6,375 bases of DNA. It comes from an uncultured Alphaproteobacteria bacterium. GTDB taxonomy: Bacteria > Pseudomonadota > Alphaproteobacteria > Rs-D84. Below are positions 1-5,699 of this stretch, in pieces; position 1 is the first letter of the stretch, and every line of letters begins with the position of its first letter. The notes under the pieces are model-generated. The model did no database searches, was not told where the DNA came from, and saw only the letters and a program-made list of their open reading frames with translations. A program made the translations under genes and the position numbers. The stretch lies in contig CALCGS010000114.1 of assembly GCA_937901165.1 (NCBI GenBank), positions 1 through 6,375 of the forward strand, read 5' to 3'.

Positions 1-1126
1 AGACGTTTTTATATCCCAAAGAATTCAGCATTTGACCGGCGTGTTCCACAGATTTAATTGCCATATCCATTTTATTTTGCAATATATTTGGAAAATTACT
101 GACAATTTCTATTTTTTGTTTTGCCGCCACAATTTTAGTATTTATAACAATATTGAACGCATGTATAACATCGTCTAACTTTTGTCCCCATTCCATAAGC
201 ATTTGTTTTGGGCTTTTAATAGTTATATTTGTGATTTTTTGTTTTTCAGCAATTAAACGTGCCTGAAAACTTGTTTTTAATCGGTGTTCCAGATTATCAA
301 TATCTTGAATCAATGATATTTTTGTTGGAACAACCATTTCTGCGGCACCAGTTGGGGTGGGGGCGCGAACGTCAGCCGCAAAATCAATAAGCATCCAATC
401 CGGTTCATGTCCAACCCCGGAAATAAGAGGAATACGGCTGTTTGCAGCAGCACGTACGACAATTTCTTCGGAAAAAGGTAATAAATCTTCCAATGCACCA
501 CCACCACGTGCCACAATAATAACATCAACATTGTTCATTTTGTTAAAATATTCAATACCGGCGGCAACTTCGTTTGCGGCGGTTGCACCTTGGACGGTTG
601 CAGGATATAACAAAACATGTACCGGGAATCTTTCACGTAATCTGTTTTGAATATCTTGAAATGCGGCACCTGTCGGACTGGTGACAACACCAATGGTTTG
701 TGGCAATCTGGGCAAAGGTTTCTTTTTAGATGCGTCAAATAAACCCTCTGCTGCCAATTTTTGCTTTCTTTCTTCCAACATTTTTAATATTGCACCAATC
801 CCAGCCATTTCAATTTCAGAAACAATAATTTGATAATTGCTGCGTGAAGGGTAAATAGTAAATTTGCCGGTTATAACAACCTCCATCCCTTCTTCGAGTT
901 TGAAAGGAATTGGTGTGCTGCGCCATATTATTGCATTTATAACCGCACCAGAATCTTTGATAGACATATAAATATGGCCAGATGTTGCACGTGTTATTCC
1001 GGACAATTCACCACGTATTTTTATTGCCGGAAAAGCGGTTTCAACAACGCCTTTTAACAAAGCAGACGCATCAGAAACACTAAAAATTGTATTTGGTTGA
1101 ACCATCGGTTCTGGTTTTTGTAACAT
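1..1126 (-). CDS. xseA: Exodeoxyribonuclease VII large subunit, 3' end cut by window edge
   Basis: This is the catalytic large subunit of exonuclease VII, a cytoplasmic nuclease that degrades single-stranded DNA to oligonucleotides together with several copies of the small subunit XseB, in mismatch repair and DNA damage processing. I translated the frame by hand: 375 residues are open from the ATG at 1126 to the edge. Residues ~12-110 form the N-terminal OB-fold (IRGELSG at 37-43, SGHIYMSIKD at 49-58). The catalytic domain follows, with GVVTSPTGAA (146-155), FPVHVLLYPATVQG (167-180), VARGGGALEDL (205-215), GVGHEPDW (237-244) and DVRAPTPTGAAE (252-263). A predicted coiled-coil stretch (~270-365) and LNSLGYKNV near the edge show that only the last ~30-80 residues are missing. 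AGGA at 1136-1139, nine bases before the ATG, supports the start. One oddity is that the usual GHETD reads GHEPD, with His and Asp kept. The gene lies 19 bp downstream of the 148-aa gene. xseB is not in the window. Confidence 0.96.
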   Translation of the reverse strand, partial: MLQKPEPMVQPNTIFSVSDASALLKGVVETAFPAIKIRGELSGITRATSGHIYMSIKDSGAVINAIIWRSTPIPFKLEEGMEVVITGKFTIYPSRSNYQIIVSEIEMAGIGAILKMLEERKQKLAAEGLFDASKKKPLPRLPQTIGVVTSPTGAAFQDIQNRLRERFPVHVLLYPATVQGATAANEVAAGIEYFNKMNNVDVIIVARGGGALEDLLPFSEEIVVRAAANSRIPLISGVGHEPDWMLIDFAADVRAPTPTGAAEMVVPTKISLIQDIDNLEHRLKTSFQARLIAEKQKITNITIKSPKQMLMEWGQKLDDVIHAFNIVINTKIVAAKQKIEIVSNFPNILQNKMDMAIKSVEHAGQMLNSLGYKNV

Positions 1127-1145
1127 ATTTTATTTTCCTACATTT

Positions 1146-1592
1146 TTAATTACGATATAAATCTTGTACTAATTGCATATACAGTTTGCCGTTTGGGCAA
1201 ATGAATTCTTTTGTGATTTTATGTCCTAAATCATACGGAACGTTTTGTATGTCGCCCAAGTATAAATATTGCCCGTTTTTAATATTTCGCAGATATTTAA
1301 CATATTTATCAAATCCATGTTTGGGTGATAAATTATAATATTCCCAATATTTATCCCCACCGGTCAGATTATAAATAGTATAAGAATTTAATGCACAAAA
1401 TCCACTTGCATAACTAACAGGGTTTTCTGGACTTATGAATAAATTGCGGACATCATCGACAGGCATAACGGCACGAATGATTGAAACCAGGTTTGGTAAA
1501 GTATAATGTGAACTGTCATAAAAACCGTCAAACTTTGACAATTTTTCAATAAGTTTTTTTGTGGCAATTTCGTATTGTTGTTTGTTCAGCAT
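1146..1592 (-). CDS. Uncharacterised 148-aa protein between tsaD and xseA
   Basis: I do not recognise this protein with confidence. It has 148 residues, no signal peptide and no membrane segment, so it is probably cytoplasmic. It has a charged, helical N-terminus (Lys/Glu-rich, 1-20). Its core has SGFCALNSYTIYNLTGG (63-79), then a Trp (W83), YLRNIKNG (100-107), QNVPYDLG (116-123) and FICPNGKLYMQL (130-141). The order Cys, A-L-N-S, LTGG, LR..NG, Q..VPYDLG, F resembles, from memory, a family of short phage and bacterial proteins with a core like CYVASEALYHLLGG, HWFLR..G, DPTA.QF. If it belongs there, the HWFLR and DPTA positions are not conserved. This is a weak inference. The start is well supported: AAGGA at 1599-1603 overlaps the tsaD stop codon and lies six bases from the ATG, so translation is probably coupled to tsaD, which ends 10 bp upstream. 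Confidence 0.8.
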   Translation of the reverse strand: MLNKQQYEIATKKLIEKLSKFDGFYDSSHYTLPNLVSIIRAVMPVDDVRNLFISPENPVSYASGFCALNSYTIYNLTGGDKYWEYYNLSPKHGFDKYVKYLRNIKNGQYLYLGDIQNVPYDLGHKITKEFICPNGKLYMQLVQDLYRN

Positions 1593-1602
1593 TATTGTTC
1601 CT

Positions 1603-2730
1603 TTATAATTCCGTCAATGGCCATCTGGGTCTTGGGGCAATAGGGGACTTTACAATATTTCCTTTTTTGAAATTTTCAATTCCAGCCCACGCAATCATTG
1701 CACCATTGTCTGTGCATAAATTCATTGGTGGTGCGGCAAATATCATATTGTGTGCGTTTGCCAAACTTTCCATTGCATTTCTGATTGCGGTATTTTTAGC
1801 AACACCACCAGCAACAACTAATGTTTTTGGTTTTGTGTTTTTTACAATCTGGGTTTCAAGTGCGTGTCCCAAACGATTGGTTATACAATCAACAACGGCG
1901 GATTGGAATGAAGCACAAAAATCATCAATATATTTATCGTCTAAATCGCCAGTATGTTTATCTAAAAATGTTCTGGCTGCTGTTTTTATTCCACTGAACG
2001 AAAAATCACATCCAGGTTTGTCGCACAGCGGTCTTGGGAACTTAAACGCGTTCGGATTGCCGTTTTTTGCGCGGTTGTCAACGATTGGACCACCAGGATA
2101 TCCCAATCCTAGCATTTTTGAAATTTTATCAAATGCTTCGCCGGCACTATCATCCAAAGTTTGTCCGATTAATTCGTATTCGCCAACATTGTGTACCAGC
2201 AAAATTTGACAATGCCCCCCAGATGCCAGCATCAGCAAATAAGGAAATTCAACGGAAATATGATTGTTTTTATCGGTCGCAGATGCCGCCGCCAATCTTG
2301 GAACCAACGCATGACCTTCCAAATGATTTACGGCAACCAAAGGTTTGTTTGCAGATTGTGCAATACCTGTTGCGGCCATCCATCCAACCAACACCCCGCC
2401 AATAAGCCCAGGGCCAGCAGTGGCGGCAATAACATCTATGTCGGACAAAGTTTTGTTCGCGGATGATAAAGTTTGTTTAATAACCTGGTCAACGGCCAAT
2501 ATATGTGCGCGCGCCGCCAATTCTGGAACAACACCACCATACTTTTGATGTTCTGGAATTTGCGAATATATGATGTGTGCTAAAATATTTTTATTAGAAT
2601 CAACCAATGCGGCACTCGTTTCATCGCACGAAGATTCAATGCCTAAACATAAAATAGGCTTTTCGTTACATTGTGTTTCGCTATGTACTGCGCCCATATC
2701 CATACGAATAAGTTTATCATCATTTGTCAT
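1603..2730 (-). CDS. tsaD: tRNA N6-adenosine threonylcarbamoyltransferase TsaD
   Basis: TsaD transfers the threonylcarbamoyl group from threonylcarbamoyl-AMP (made by TsaC/TsaB2) to A37 of ANN-decoding tRNAs, giving t6A. It works in the cytoplasm with TsaB and TsaE, neither of which is in the window. The fold is the ASKHA/Kae1 type. Family landmarks run the whole length: LGIESSCDETSAALV (29-43), YGGVVPELAAR (64-74), AGPGLIGGVLVG (105-116), the metal-binding NHLEGH with His136 and His140, LASGGHCQ (168-175), DDSAGEAFDK (193-202), LGYPGGP (209-215), DFSFSGIKTA (242-251), AGGVAKN (307-313), CTDNGAMIAWAG (339-350) with metal ligand Asp341, and the end RPRWPLTEL. At 375 aa it is longer than the 337-aa E. 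coli protein, partly from ~27 extra N-terminal residues. In-frame ATGs at 2703 and 2697 would shorten this extension but have no visible ribosome binding site. The ATG at 2730 has a weak GGA about eight bases upstream. The gene overlaps the upstream lipoprotein gene by 11 bp. Confidence 0.97.
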   Translation of the reverse strand: MTNDDKLIRMDMGAVHSETQCNEKPILCLGIESSCDETSAALVDSNKNILAHIIYSQIPEHQKYGGVVPELAARAHILAVDQVIKQTLSSANKTLSDIDVIAATAGPGLIGGVLVGWMAATGIAQSANKPLVAVNHLEGHALVPRLAAASATDKNNHISVEFPYLLMLASGGHCQILLVHNVGEYELIGQTLDDSAGEAFDKISKMLGLGYPGGPIVDNRAKNGNPNAFKFPRPLCDKPGCDFSFSGIKTAARTFLDKHTGDLDDKYIDDFCASFQSAVVDCITNRLGHALETQIVKNTKPKTLVVAGGVAKNTAIRNAMESLANAHNMIFAAPPMNLCTDNGAMIAWAGIENFKKGNIVKSPIAPRPRWPLTEL

Positions 2731-3424
2731 TTTTTATATCCAATAAAACTATACCAATATTGTTCTTGTTTTGTTTGCGTTGTGCAATGTATTCTTCAAA
2801 ATTCATATCAACCACACATCCCTTTGTCGAAGACGCGTGTCGCAAGACTTTTCCCCCAGGTAATAAAAAACCCATATGTACAACTGCTAAATCTGTTCCT
2901 AGTATATCAATATTTTTAGATTTTCCAACAATAAATAAAACAATCATAGTTTTTTTATTCTTGATTTGATTAAGATTGGCAAAAGGTATATATTCCAAAT
3001 GAACTGTTTTTGTTGGGATAGATGTTTTGATGTTATGTATCTTCTTGAACCAGTTTTGTTTATCGATAACAACGGTTCTTAACTTGGTTTTTGCATATTG
3101 TTTGCTTGCATTAAAAACAATGTCGGCATTATTTTCTAACCAGTCGGATTCAACGAAATGATTGCGAGATAAAAAATCAACATTACTGTTTTTGTATCTG
3201 ATTTTATTTAGTTTTTTTATGTTTTTGTTTGCGAGTGATGTTTCAACAAATGTTTGACAATCGAATCCATCTTCGCGAAATAGCGGGTCGGTATCTGGAA
3301 ATTTTTCTTCACCAAGTGGACTTTCTGTATATGGCATTCCCAGATATTGTTCACCGATATTTTGGTTGTTTGTACATGCACATAATATAACTGTTAAACA
3401 AAAATATACATACGGTTTGCACAT
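2720..3424 (-). CDS. DUF1460 family lipoprotein, NlpC/P60-like cysteine amidase
   Basis: This 234-aa protein is probably a cell-envelope hydrolase. Residues 1-17 look like a lipoprotein signal: a short hydrophobic stretch ending in the lipobox LCAC, which predicts lipidation at Cys17. The mature part matches what I know of DUF1460 (N-acetylmuramoyl-L-alanine amidase-like, Pfam PF07313): YLGMPYTESPLGE (27-39), DGFDCQTFVETSLA (52-65) with candidate nucleophile Cys56, LNKIRYKN (72-79), SRNHFVESDWLENNA (86-100), HLEYIPFANL (142-151), DLAVVHMGFLL (178-188) with candidate catalytic His183, and RHASS (195-199) with His196. Members of the NlpC/P60 clan cut peptide or amide bonds in peptidoglycan stems. 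The substrate here is inferred, not shown. There is no good ribosome binding site before the ATG at 3424; the upstream stop is only 6 bp away, so coupling is likely. It ends inside the first codons of tsaD. Confidence 0.87.
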   Translation of the reverse strand: MCKPYVYFCLTVILCACTNNQNIGEQYLGMPYTESPLGEEKFPDTDPLFREDGFDCQTFVETSLANKNIKKLNKIRYKNSNVDFLSRNHFVESDWLENNADIVFNASKQYAKTKLRTVVIDKQNWFKKIHNIKTSIPTKTVHLEYIPFANLNQIKNKKTMIVLFIVGKSKNIDILGTDLAVVHMGFLLPGGKVLRHASSTKGCVVDMNFEEYIAQRKQNKNNIGIVLLDIKNDK

Positions 3425-3430
3425 AGTATT

Positions 3431-3739
3431 TTAATTAAATTGTTTTAATTGTATCCCCATATTGCACATACGAACAGCATCACTGACCGCCCATGTATTT
3501 GCACCGTCCAACCCAGACATTTTATCAATGCATTTTACAATTAAATCAATATTTTCATCAGATGCGGTTAGTATTTGAACCGCGGTAATGCGTTGTTCTT
3601 GTGATGCAGCAACCCATTTATCCAAATTAGAATTTTCCAATTTTTCAGTATGGTGCTGTGTTAAAAAAAATGAAAATCCAACCAAAACGATTACGGCAAC
3701 ACCAATAAAGAATTTAAGATATTTTTTTAAAAATTTCAT
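3431..3739 (-). CDS. Small membrane-anchored protein of unknown function, 102 aa
   Basis: I do not recognise this gene. The ATG at 3739 is the likely start because AAGGAG at 3748-3753 lies eight bases upstream. The frame is open further upstream to an ATG at 3784, but that start would overlap the end of the preceding gene and has no comparable site. The protein has a basic N-terminus (MKFLKKYLK), then a hydrophobic segment at about 10-26 (FFIGVAVIVLVGFSFFL), and a ~75-residue soluble region. It is most simply a single-pass inner-membrane protein with its C-terminus in the periplasm. The soluble part is helical and amphipathic, with KWVAASQEQR (41-50) and two cysteines, Cys70 in VKCIDKM and Cys92 in VRMCNMG. 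These could form a disulfide in the periplasm. It sits 23 bp after the DUF2155 gene and 6 bp before the DUF1460 lipoprotein gene, which suggests an envelope role. Confidence 0.8.
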   Translation of the reverse strand: MKFLKKYLKFFIGVAVIVLVGFSFFLTQHHTEKLENSNLDKWVAASQEQRITAVQILTASDENIDLIVKCIDKMSGLDGANTWAVSDAVRMCNMGIQLKQFN

Positions 3740-3747
3740 TTCTTTTT

Positions 3748-3753
3748 CTCCTT
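3748..3753 (-). promoter_or_regulatory. Strong Shine-Dalgarno site that fixes the start of the 102-aa gene
   Basis: On the minus strand the bases read AAGGAG, eight bases before the ATG at 3739. This is one of the best ribosome binding sites in the window. It falls inside the longer frame that begins at 3784, which argues that the first 15 codons of that frame are not translated. Confidence 0.8.
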
Positions 3754-3762
3754 GTTGTAAAA

Positions 3763-4119
3763 TTATTCGCACTTTACCAACCACAAATCATAGTCCTGAT
3801 TTTGTAGTGGGTTATCGCCAGGTTCGTTTTTGGACATCCAACCACCAAAGACTTGTTCATCATCATCAAAAACATCGACAAACATAAAGAAATCTTCCGC
3901 TTGGAAAGGGTCTGTTTGTTTGCAATTTTGTACCAAAATAGATAATTTTTCAAATTGAATAGATTGACCAACAGGTATAGAAAATGTTTGTGTTTTTCCG
4001 GCTGCTTTATTCAAAACAGTAACAACCGCATTTTGCATATCAGTATAAGCAAAAGAATTACAGGGAATAAAAAAAGAGAATAGGGGAATAATAAAAAATT
4101 TCTTTAAAAAATTAGTCAT
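3763..4119 (-). CDS. DUF2155 family periplasmic protein
   Basis: This 118-aa exported protein begins with a signal peptide: basic FLKK, a hydrophobic core (FFIIPLFSFFIP) and a likely cleavage after SFA at residue 24. The mature part follows the DUF2155 (Pfam PF09923) pattern as I remember it: AVVTVLNKAAGKTQTFSIPVG (31-51), where most members have LDKxTGxxxxxxVPVG; a beta-rich section ending in the conserved Cys66; the segment DFFMFVDVFDDDEQVFGGWMSKNEPGDNPLQNQDYDLWLVKC, in which VFGGWM (90-95) matches the family's VFSGWMFASSP; and the terminal YDLWLVKC with Cys117. Cys66 and Cys117 probably form a disulfide. The family has no established biochemical function that I know of. An AG-rich AGGGGGA stretch about 11 bases upstream can serve as the ribosome binding site. 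The gene follows rplS after 29 bp and begins the envelope group inside this operon. Confidence 0.88.
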   Translation of the reverse strand: MTNFLKKFFIIPLFSFFIPCNSFAYTDMQNAVVTVLNKAAGKTQTFSIPVGQSIQFEKLSILVQNCKQTDPFQAEDFFMFVDVFDDDEQVFGGWMSKNEPGDNPLQNQDYDLWLVKCE

Positions 4120-4148
4120 AATTTATACATCCCCCTACATAAAGGTTA

Positions 4149-4535
4149 TTATTTTGCTTCTTTTGCAGATTTATTAGACAAATCTTCAACAATACGAGCT
4201 TTTTTGCCAGACAAATTGCGCAAGAAGAACAATTTTGAACGACGAACTTTACCAACACGCACTTTTTCAATCTTTTCGATTGCAGGTGTGTACAATGGGA
4301 ATTTACGTTCTACGCCGACACCATAAGATTCACGGCGTACAGTAAACGAAGCGTTATTGCCATTACCACCATCGCGTGCGATAACGATACCTTCAAATAT
4401 TTGAATACGGAATTTATCGCCATCTTTAATTTTTACATGTACACGAACAGTATCCCCAGCCTTAAATTCAGGGTTTTTTTTGTCGCCTTGTAATTTTGCG
4501 ATTTGTGCGTTTTCTATTTTTTTGATAATATTCAT
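4149..4535 (-). CDS. rplS: 50S ribosomal protein L19
   Basis: L19 sits at the interface of the two ribosomal subunits and contributes to an intersubunit bridge. The 128-aa product has the whole family signature: FKAGDTVRVHVKI (24-36), FRIQIFEGIVIARDGG (42-57), SFTVRRESYGVGVERKFPLYTP (63-84), IEKIEKVRVGKVRRSKLFFLRNL (86-108) and GKKARIVEDL (110-119). It is slightly longer than the 115-aa E. coli protein because of a short lysine-rich tail. Only one base separates the trmD stop from the ATG at 4535, and the AAGGA ribosome binding site lies inside the last codons of trmD, so the two genes are probably translationally coupled. This position, last in the rpsP-rimM-trmD-rplS order, is typical for Proteobacteria. 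Confidence 0.99.
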   Translation of the reverse strand: MNIIKKIENAQIAKLQGDKKNPEFKAGDTVRVHVKIKDGDKFRIQIFEGIVIARDGGNGNNASFTVRRESYGVGVERKFPLYTPAIEKIEKVRVGKVRRSKLFFLRNLSGKKARIVEDLSNKSAKEAK

Positions 4536-4536
4536 T

Positions 4537-5220
4537 TTATTTTTCCTTTATTAAATCCGGACGACGTTCTTTGGTTATTTCGTCCGATTGTTGTTTCCGC
4601 CATCTTTCAATATTGCCGTGATGACCGGACAGCAGGACTTCTGGGACTTTATGTCCACGCCATACTGACGGACGGGTGTATAACGGCCATTCCAACCCAC
4701 CGATTTCGAAACTTTCATTTTGGGTGGCCTCTACACCACCACCAAGTACATTATCCAACAGACGAACGCAACTGTCAACAAAAACTTGTGCTGCGACTTC
4801 GCCACCGGACAATATGTAATCGCCAATAGAAATTTCAGTAATATTATACTCTTCAATAATGCGTTGGTCAATACCTTCGTATCTGCCACATAATAAAGTA
4901 AGTGTTTCACATTCTTTATCGTTGACGATATTACGAACGATTTTTTGATTTAATTGCTTTCCACGTGGTGAAAAGTAAATGATTTTGCCTTTATTTTCAA
5001 TAGAATCCAATGCACTTGCCAATATGTCAGGACGCATAACCATCCCAACACCCCCACCGAATTGTGCGTCATCGACACTTCCATAATTGTCGGTTGCAAA
5101 ATCGCGAATGTTTATAATATCGCAAGACCATATTTTTTTATCTAATGCACGTCCAACAACACCACCTGATAGGGTGCCTGGGAACATTTCTGGAAAAATG
5201 GTCAATATATTAAAGTGCAT
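4537..5220 (-). CDS. trmD: tRNA (guanine37-N1)-methyltransferase TrmD
   Basis: TrmD uses S-adenosylmethionine to methylate N1 of G37 in tRNAs that have G36-G37, preventing +1 frameshifts. It is a homodimeric SPOUT enzyme with a trefoil knot. The 227-aa sequence shows ILTIFPEMF (5-13), VVGRALDKKIW (21-31), DDAQFGGGVGMVMRPD (50-65), YFSPRGKQLNQ (82-92), the knot motifs LCGRYEGIDQR (110-120) and SIGDYILSGGE (131-141), then NESFEIGGLEWPLYTRP (168-184), VPEVLLSGHHGNIERWR (192-208) and the closing RRPDL. At the position aligning with E. coli catalytic Asp169 (EDSF) I read Glu (NESF, residue 169). Glu also occurs here in other alphaproteobacterial sequences I recall. The protein lacks the ~25-residue C-terminal tail found in E. 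coli. The gene starts 2 bp after rimM with only a weak GTGA-type ribosome binding site, which fits coupled and low-level translation. Confidence 0.98.
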   Translation of the reverse strand: MHFNILTIFPEMFPGTLSGGVVGRALDKKIWSCDIINIRDFATDNYGSVDDAQFGGGVGMVMRPDILASALDSIENKGKIIYFSPRGKQLNQKIVRNIVNDKECETLTLLCGRYEGIDQRIIEEYNITEISIGDYILSGGEVAAQVFVDSCVRLLDNVLGGGVEATQNESFEIGGLEWPLYTRPSVWRGHKVPEVLLSGHHGNIERWRKQQSDEITKERRPDLIKEK

Positions 5221-5222
5221 AT

Positions 5223-5690
5223 TTATTTCACGTATATAATCTGGTTGTCAAAATCAACATCGGCACCAATAAAAGACACCATATTACCGTTGTCTAGTTC
5301 TATGATATCGCCGGCACCAAAATTTTGAAAACCGTCAACTGTTCCTAATTTATTATTATCCCTAATAACAGAAAAACCAATTAAATCAAACTGATAAAAT
5401 TCATCTTTGTTTGGTTGTGGCAAATTGTTCCTGTAAATAAAGAGTTCTGTTCCACGTAAAAGTTCTGCTTGATTTCTGTCAATTACATTATCTATACGTG
5501 CAATAATAACATTTGAACCGTTGTTCAAAGACCGAACAAAATGAAAATTTTCTGATAAAAATTTATCAGAAATAATTTTAAAGTTTTTAAAATCGCTTGG
5601 TAATTGTGAATATGTTTGTACACGCACTTCACCCTTTACTCCTTGTGGGGCAACGATTTTTCCAACTAAAATTTTTTTATTTTCATCCAT
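5223..5690 (-). CDS. rimM: Ribosome maturation factor RimM
   Basis: RimM binds free 30S subunits through ribosomal protein S19 and helps mature the 3' domain of 16S rRNA. The 155-aa protein has the N-terminal RimM beta-barrel (LVGKIVAPQGVKGEVRV, 8-24; ARIDNVIDRNQAELLRGTELFI, 64-85) and the C-terminal PRC barrel (DEFYQFDLIGFSV, 96-108; LGTVDGFQNFGAGDIIEL, 115-132; MVSFIGADVDFDNQIIYV, 137-154). Two details differ from typical members. Gln16 replaces the usual His of the HG(V/I)xGE motif, and the protein stops right after the last PRC strand, so it is about 15-25 residues shorter than most. An AAGGA about 12 bases before the ATG lies in the last codons of the upstream 57-aa gene. The gap between the two genes is 9 bp. 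A perfect palindrome lies inside the coding sequence at 5549-5572. Confidence 0.97.
   Translation of the reverse strand: MDENKKILVGKIVAPQGVKGEVRVQTYSQLPSDFKNFKIISDKFLSENFHFVRSLNNGSNVIIARIDNVIDRNQAELLRGTELFIYRNNLPQPNKDEFYQFDLIGFSVIRDNNKLGTVDGFQNFGAGDIIELDNGNMVSFIGADVDFDNQIIYVK
5549..5572 (-). repeat. Perfect 11-bp inverted repeat inside rimM
   Basis: The two arms (5549-5559 and 5562-5572) are exact reverse complements separated by two A bases. In the mRNA this could fold into a hairpin once the innermost pairs open for the loop, and it is followed by AAAATTTTCATTTT. It encodes roughly residues 40-48 of RimM, a stretch with no strongly conserved motif. The repeat is seen directly. Any role in transcription or translation of rimM and the genes after it is inference, and AT-rich coding DNA can produce such palindromes by chance. 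Confidence 0.6.
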
Positions 5691-5699
5691 TTATATAGT

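Noticed and set aside
310..738. Minus-strand and plus-strand frames within xseA (310-531, 357-650, 535-738)
   Set aside because: The continuous xseA frame explains this DNA with family motifs such as ARGGGALEDL. The others are in different frames of the same region.
1559..2209. A long plus-strand open frame (216 codons) opposite tsaD
   Set aside because: It lies wholly antisense to a gene with complete family motifs, has no ribosome binding site, and its translation is low in recognisable features. It is a by-product of codon bias in tsaD.
3433..3450. AATTAAA/TTTAATT inverted repeat at the end of the 102-aa gene, as a terminator
   Set aside because: The 7-bp stem is made only of A-T pairs, overlaps the stop codon and has no strong U-run. 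It would be too weak to terminate transcription.
3740..3784. Upstream start (ATG at 3784) for the 102-aa membrane protein
   Set aside because: It overlaps the end of the DUF2155 gene and would place charged residues before a normal membrane anchor. The ATG at 3739 has an AAGGAG site at ideal spacing.
4120..4148. Imperfect TTTAT/ATAAA pairing around a G-run between rplS and the DUF2155 gene
   Set aside because: Only five A-T pairs match across a long loop. The G-run is better read as part of the ribosome binding site.
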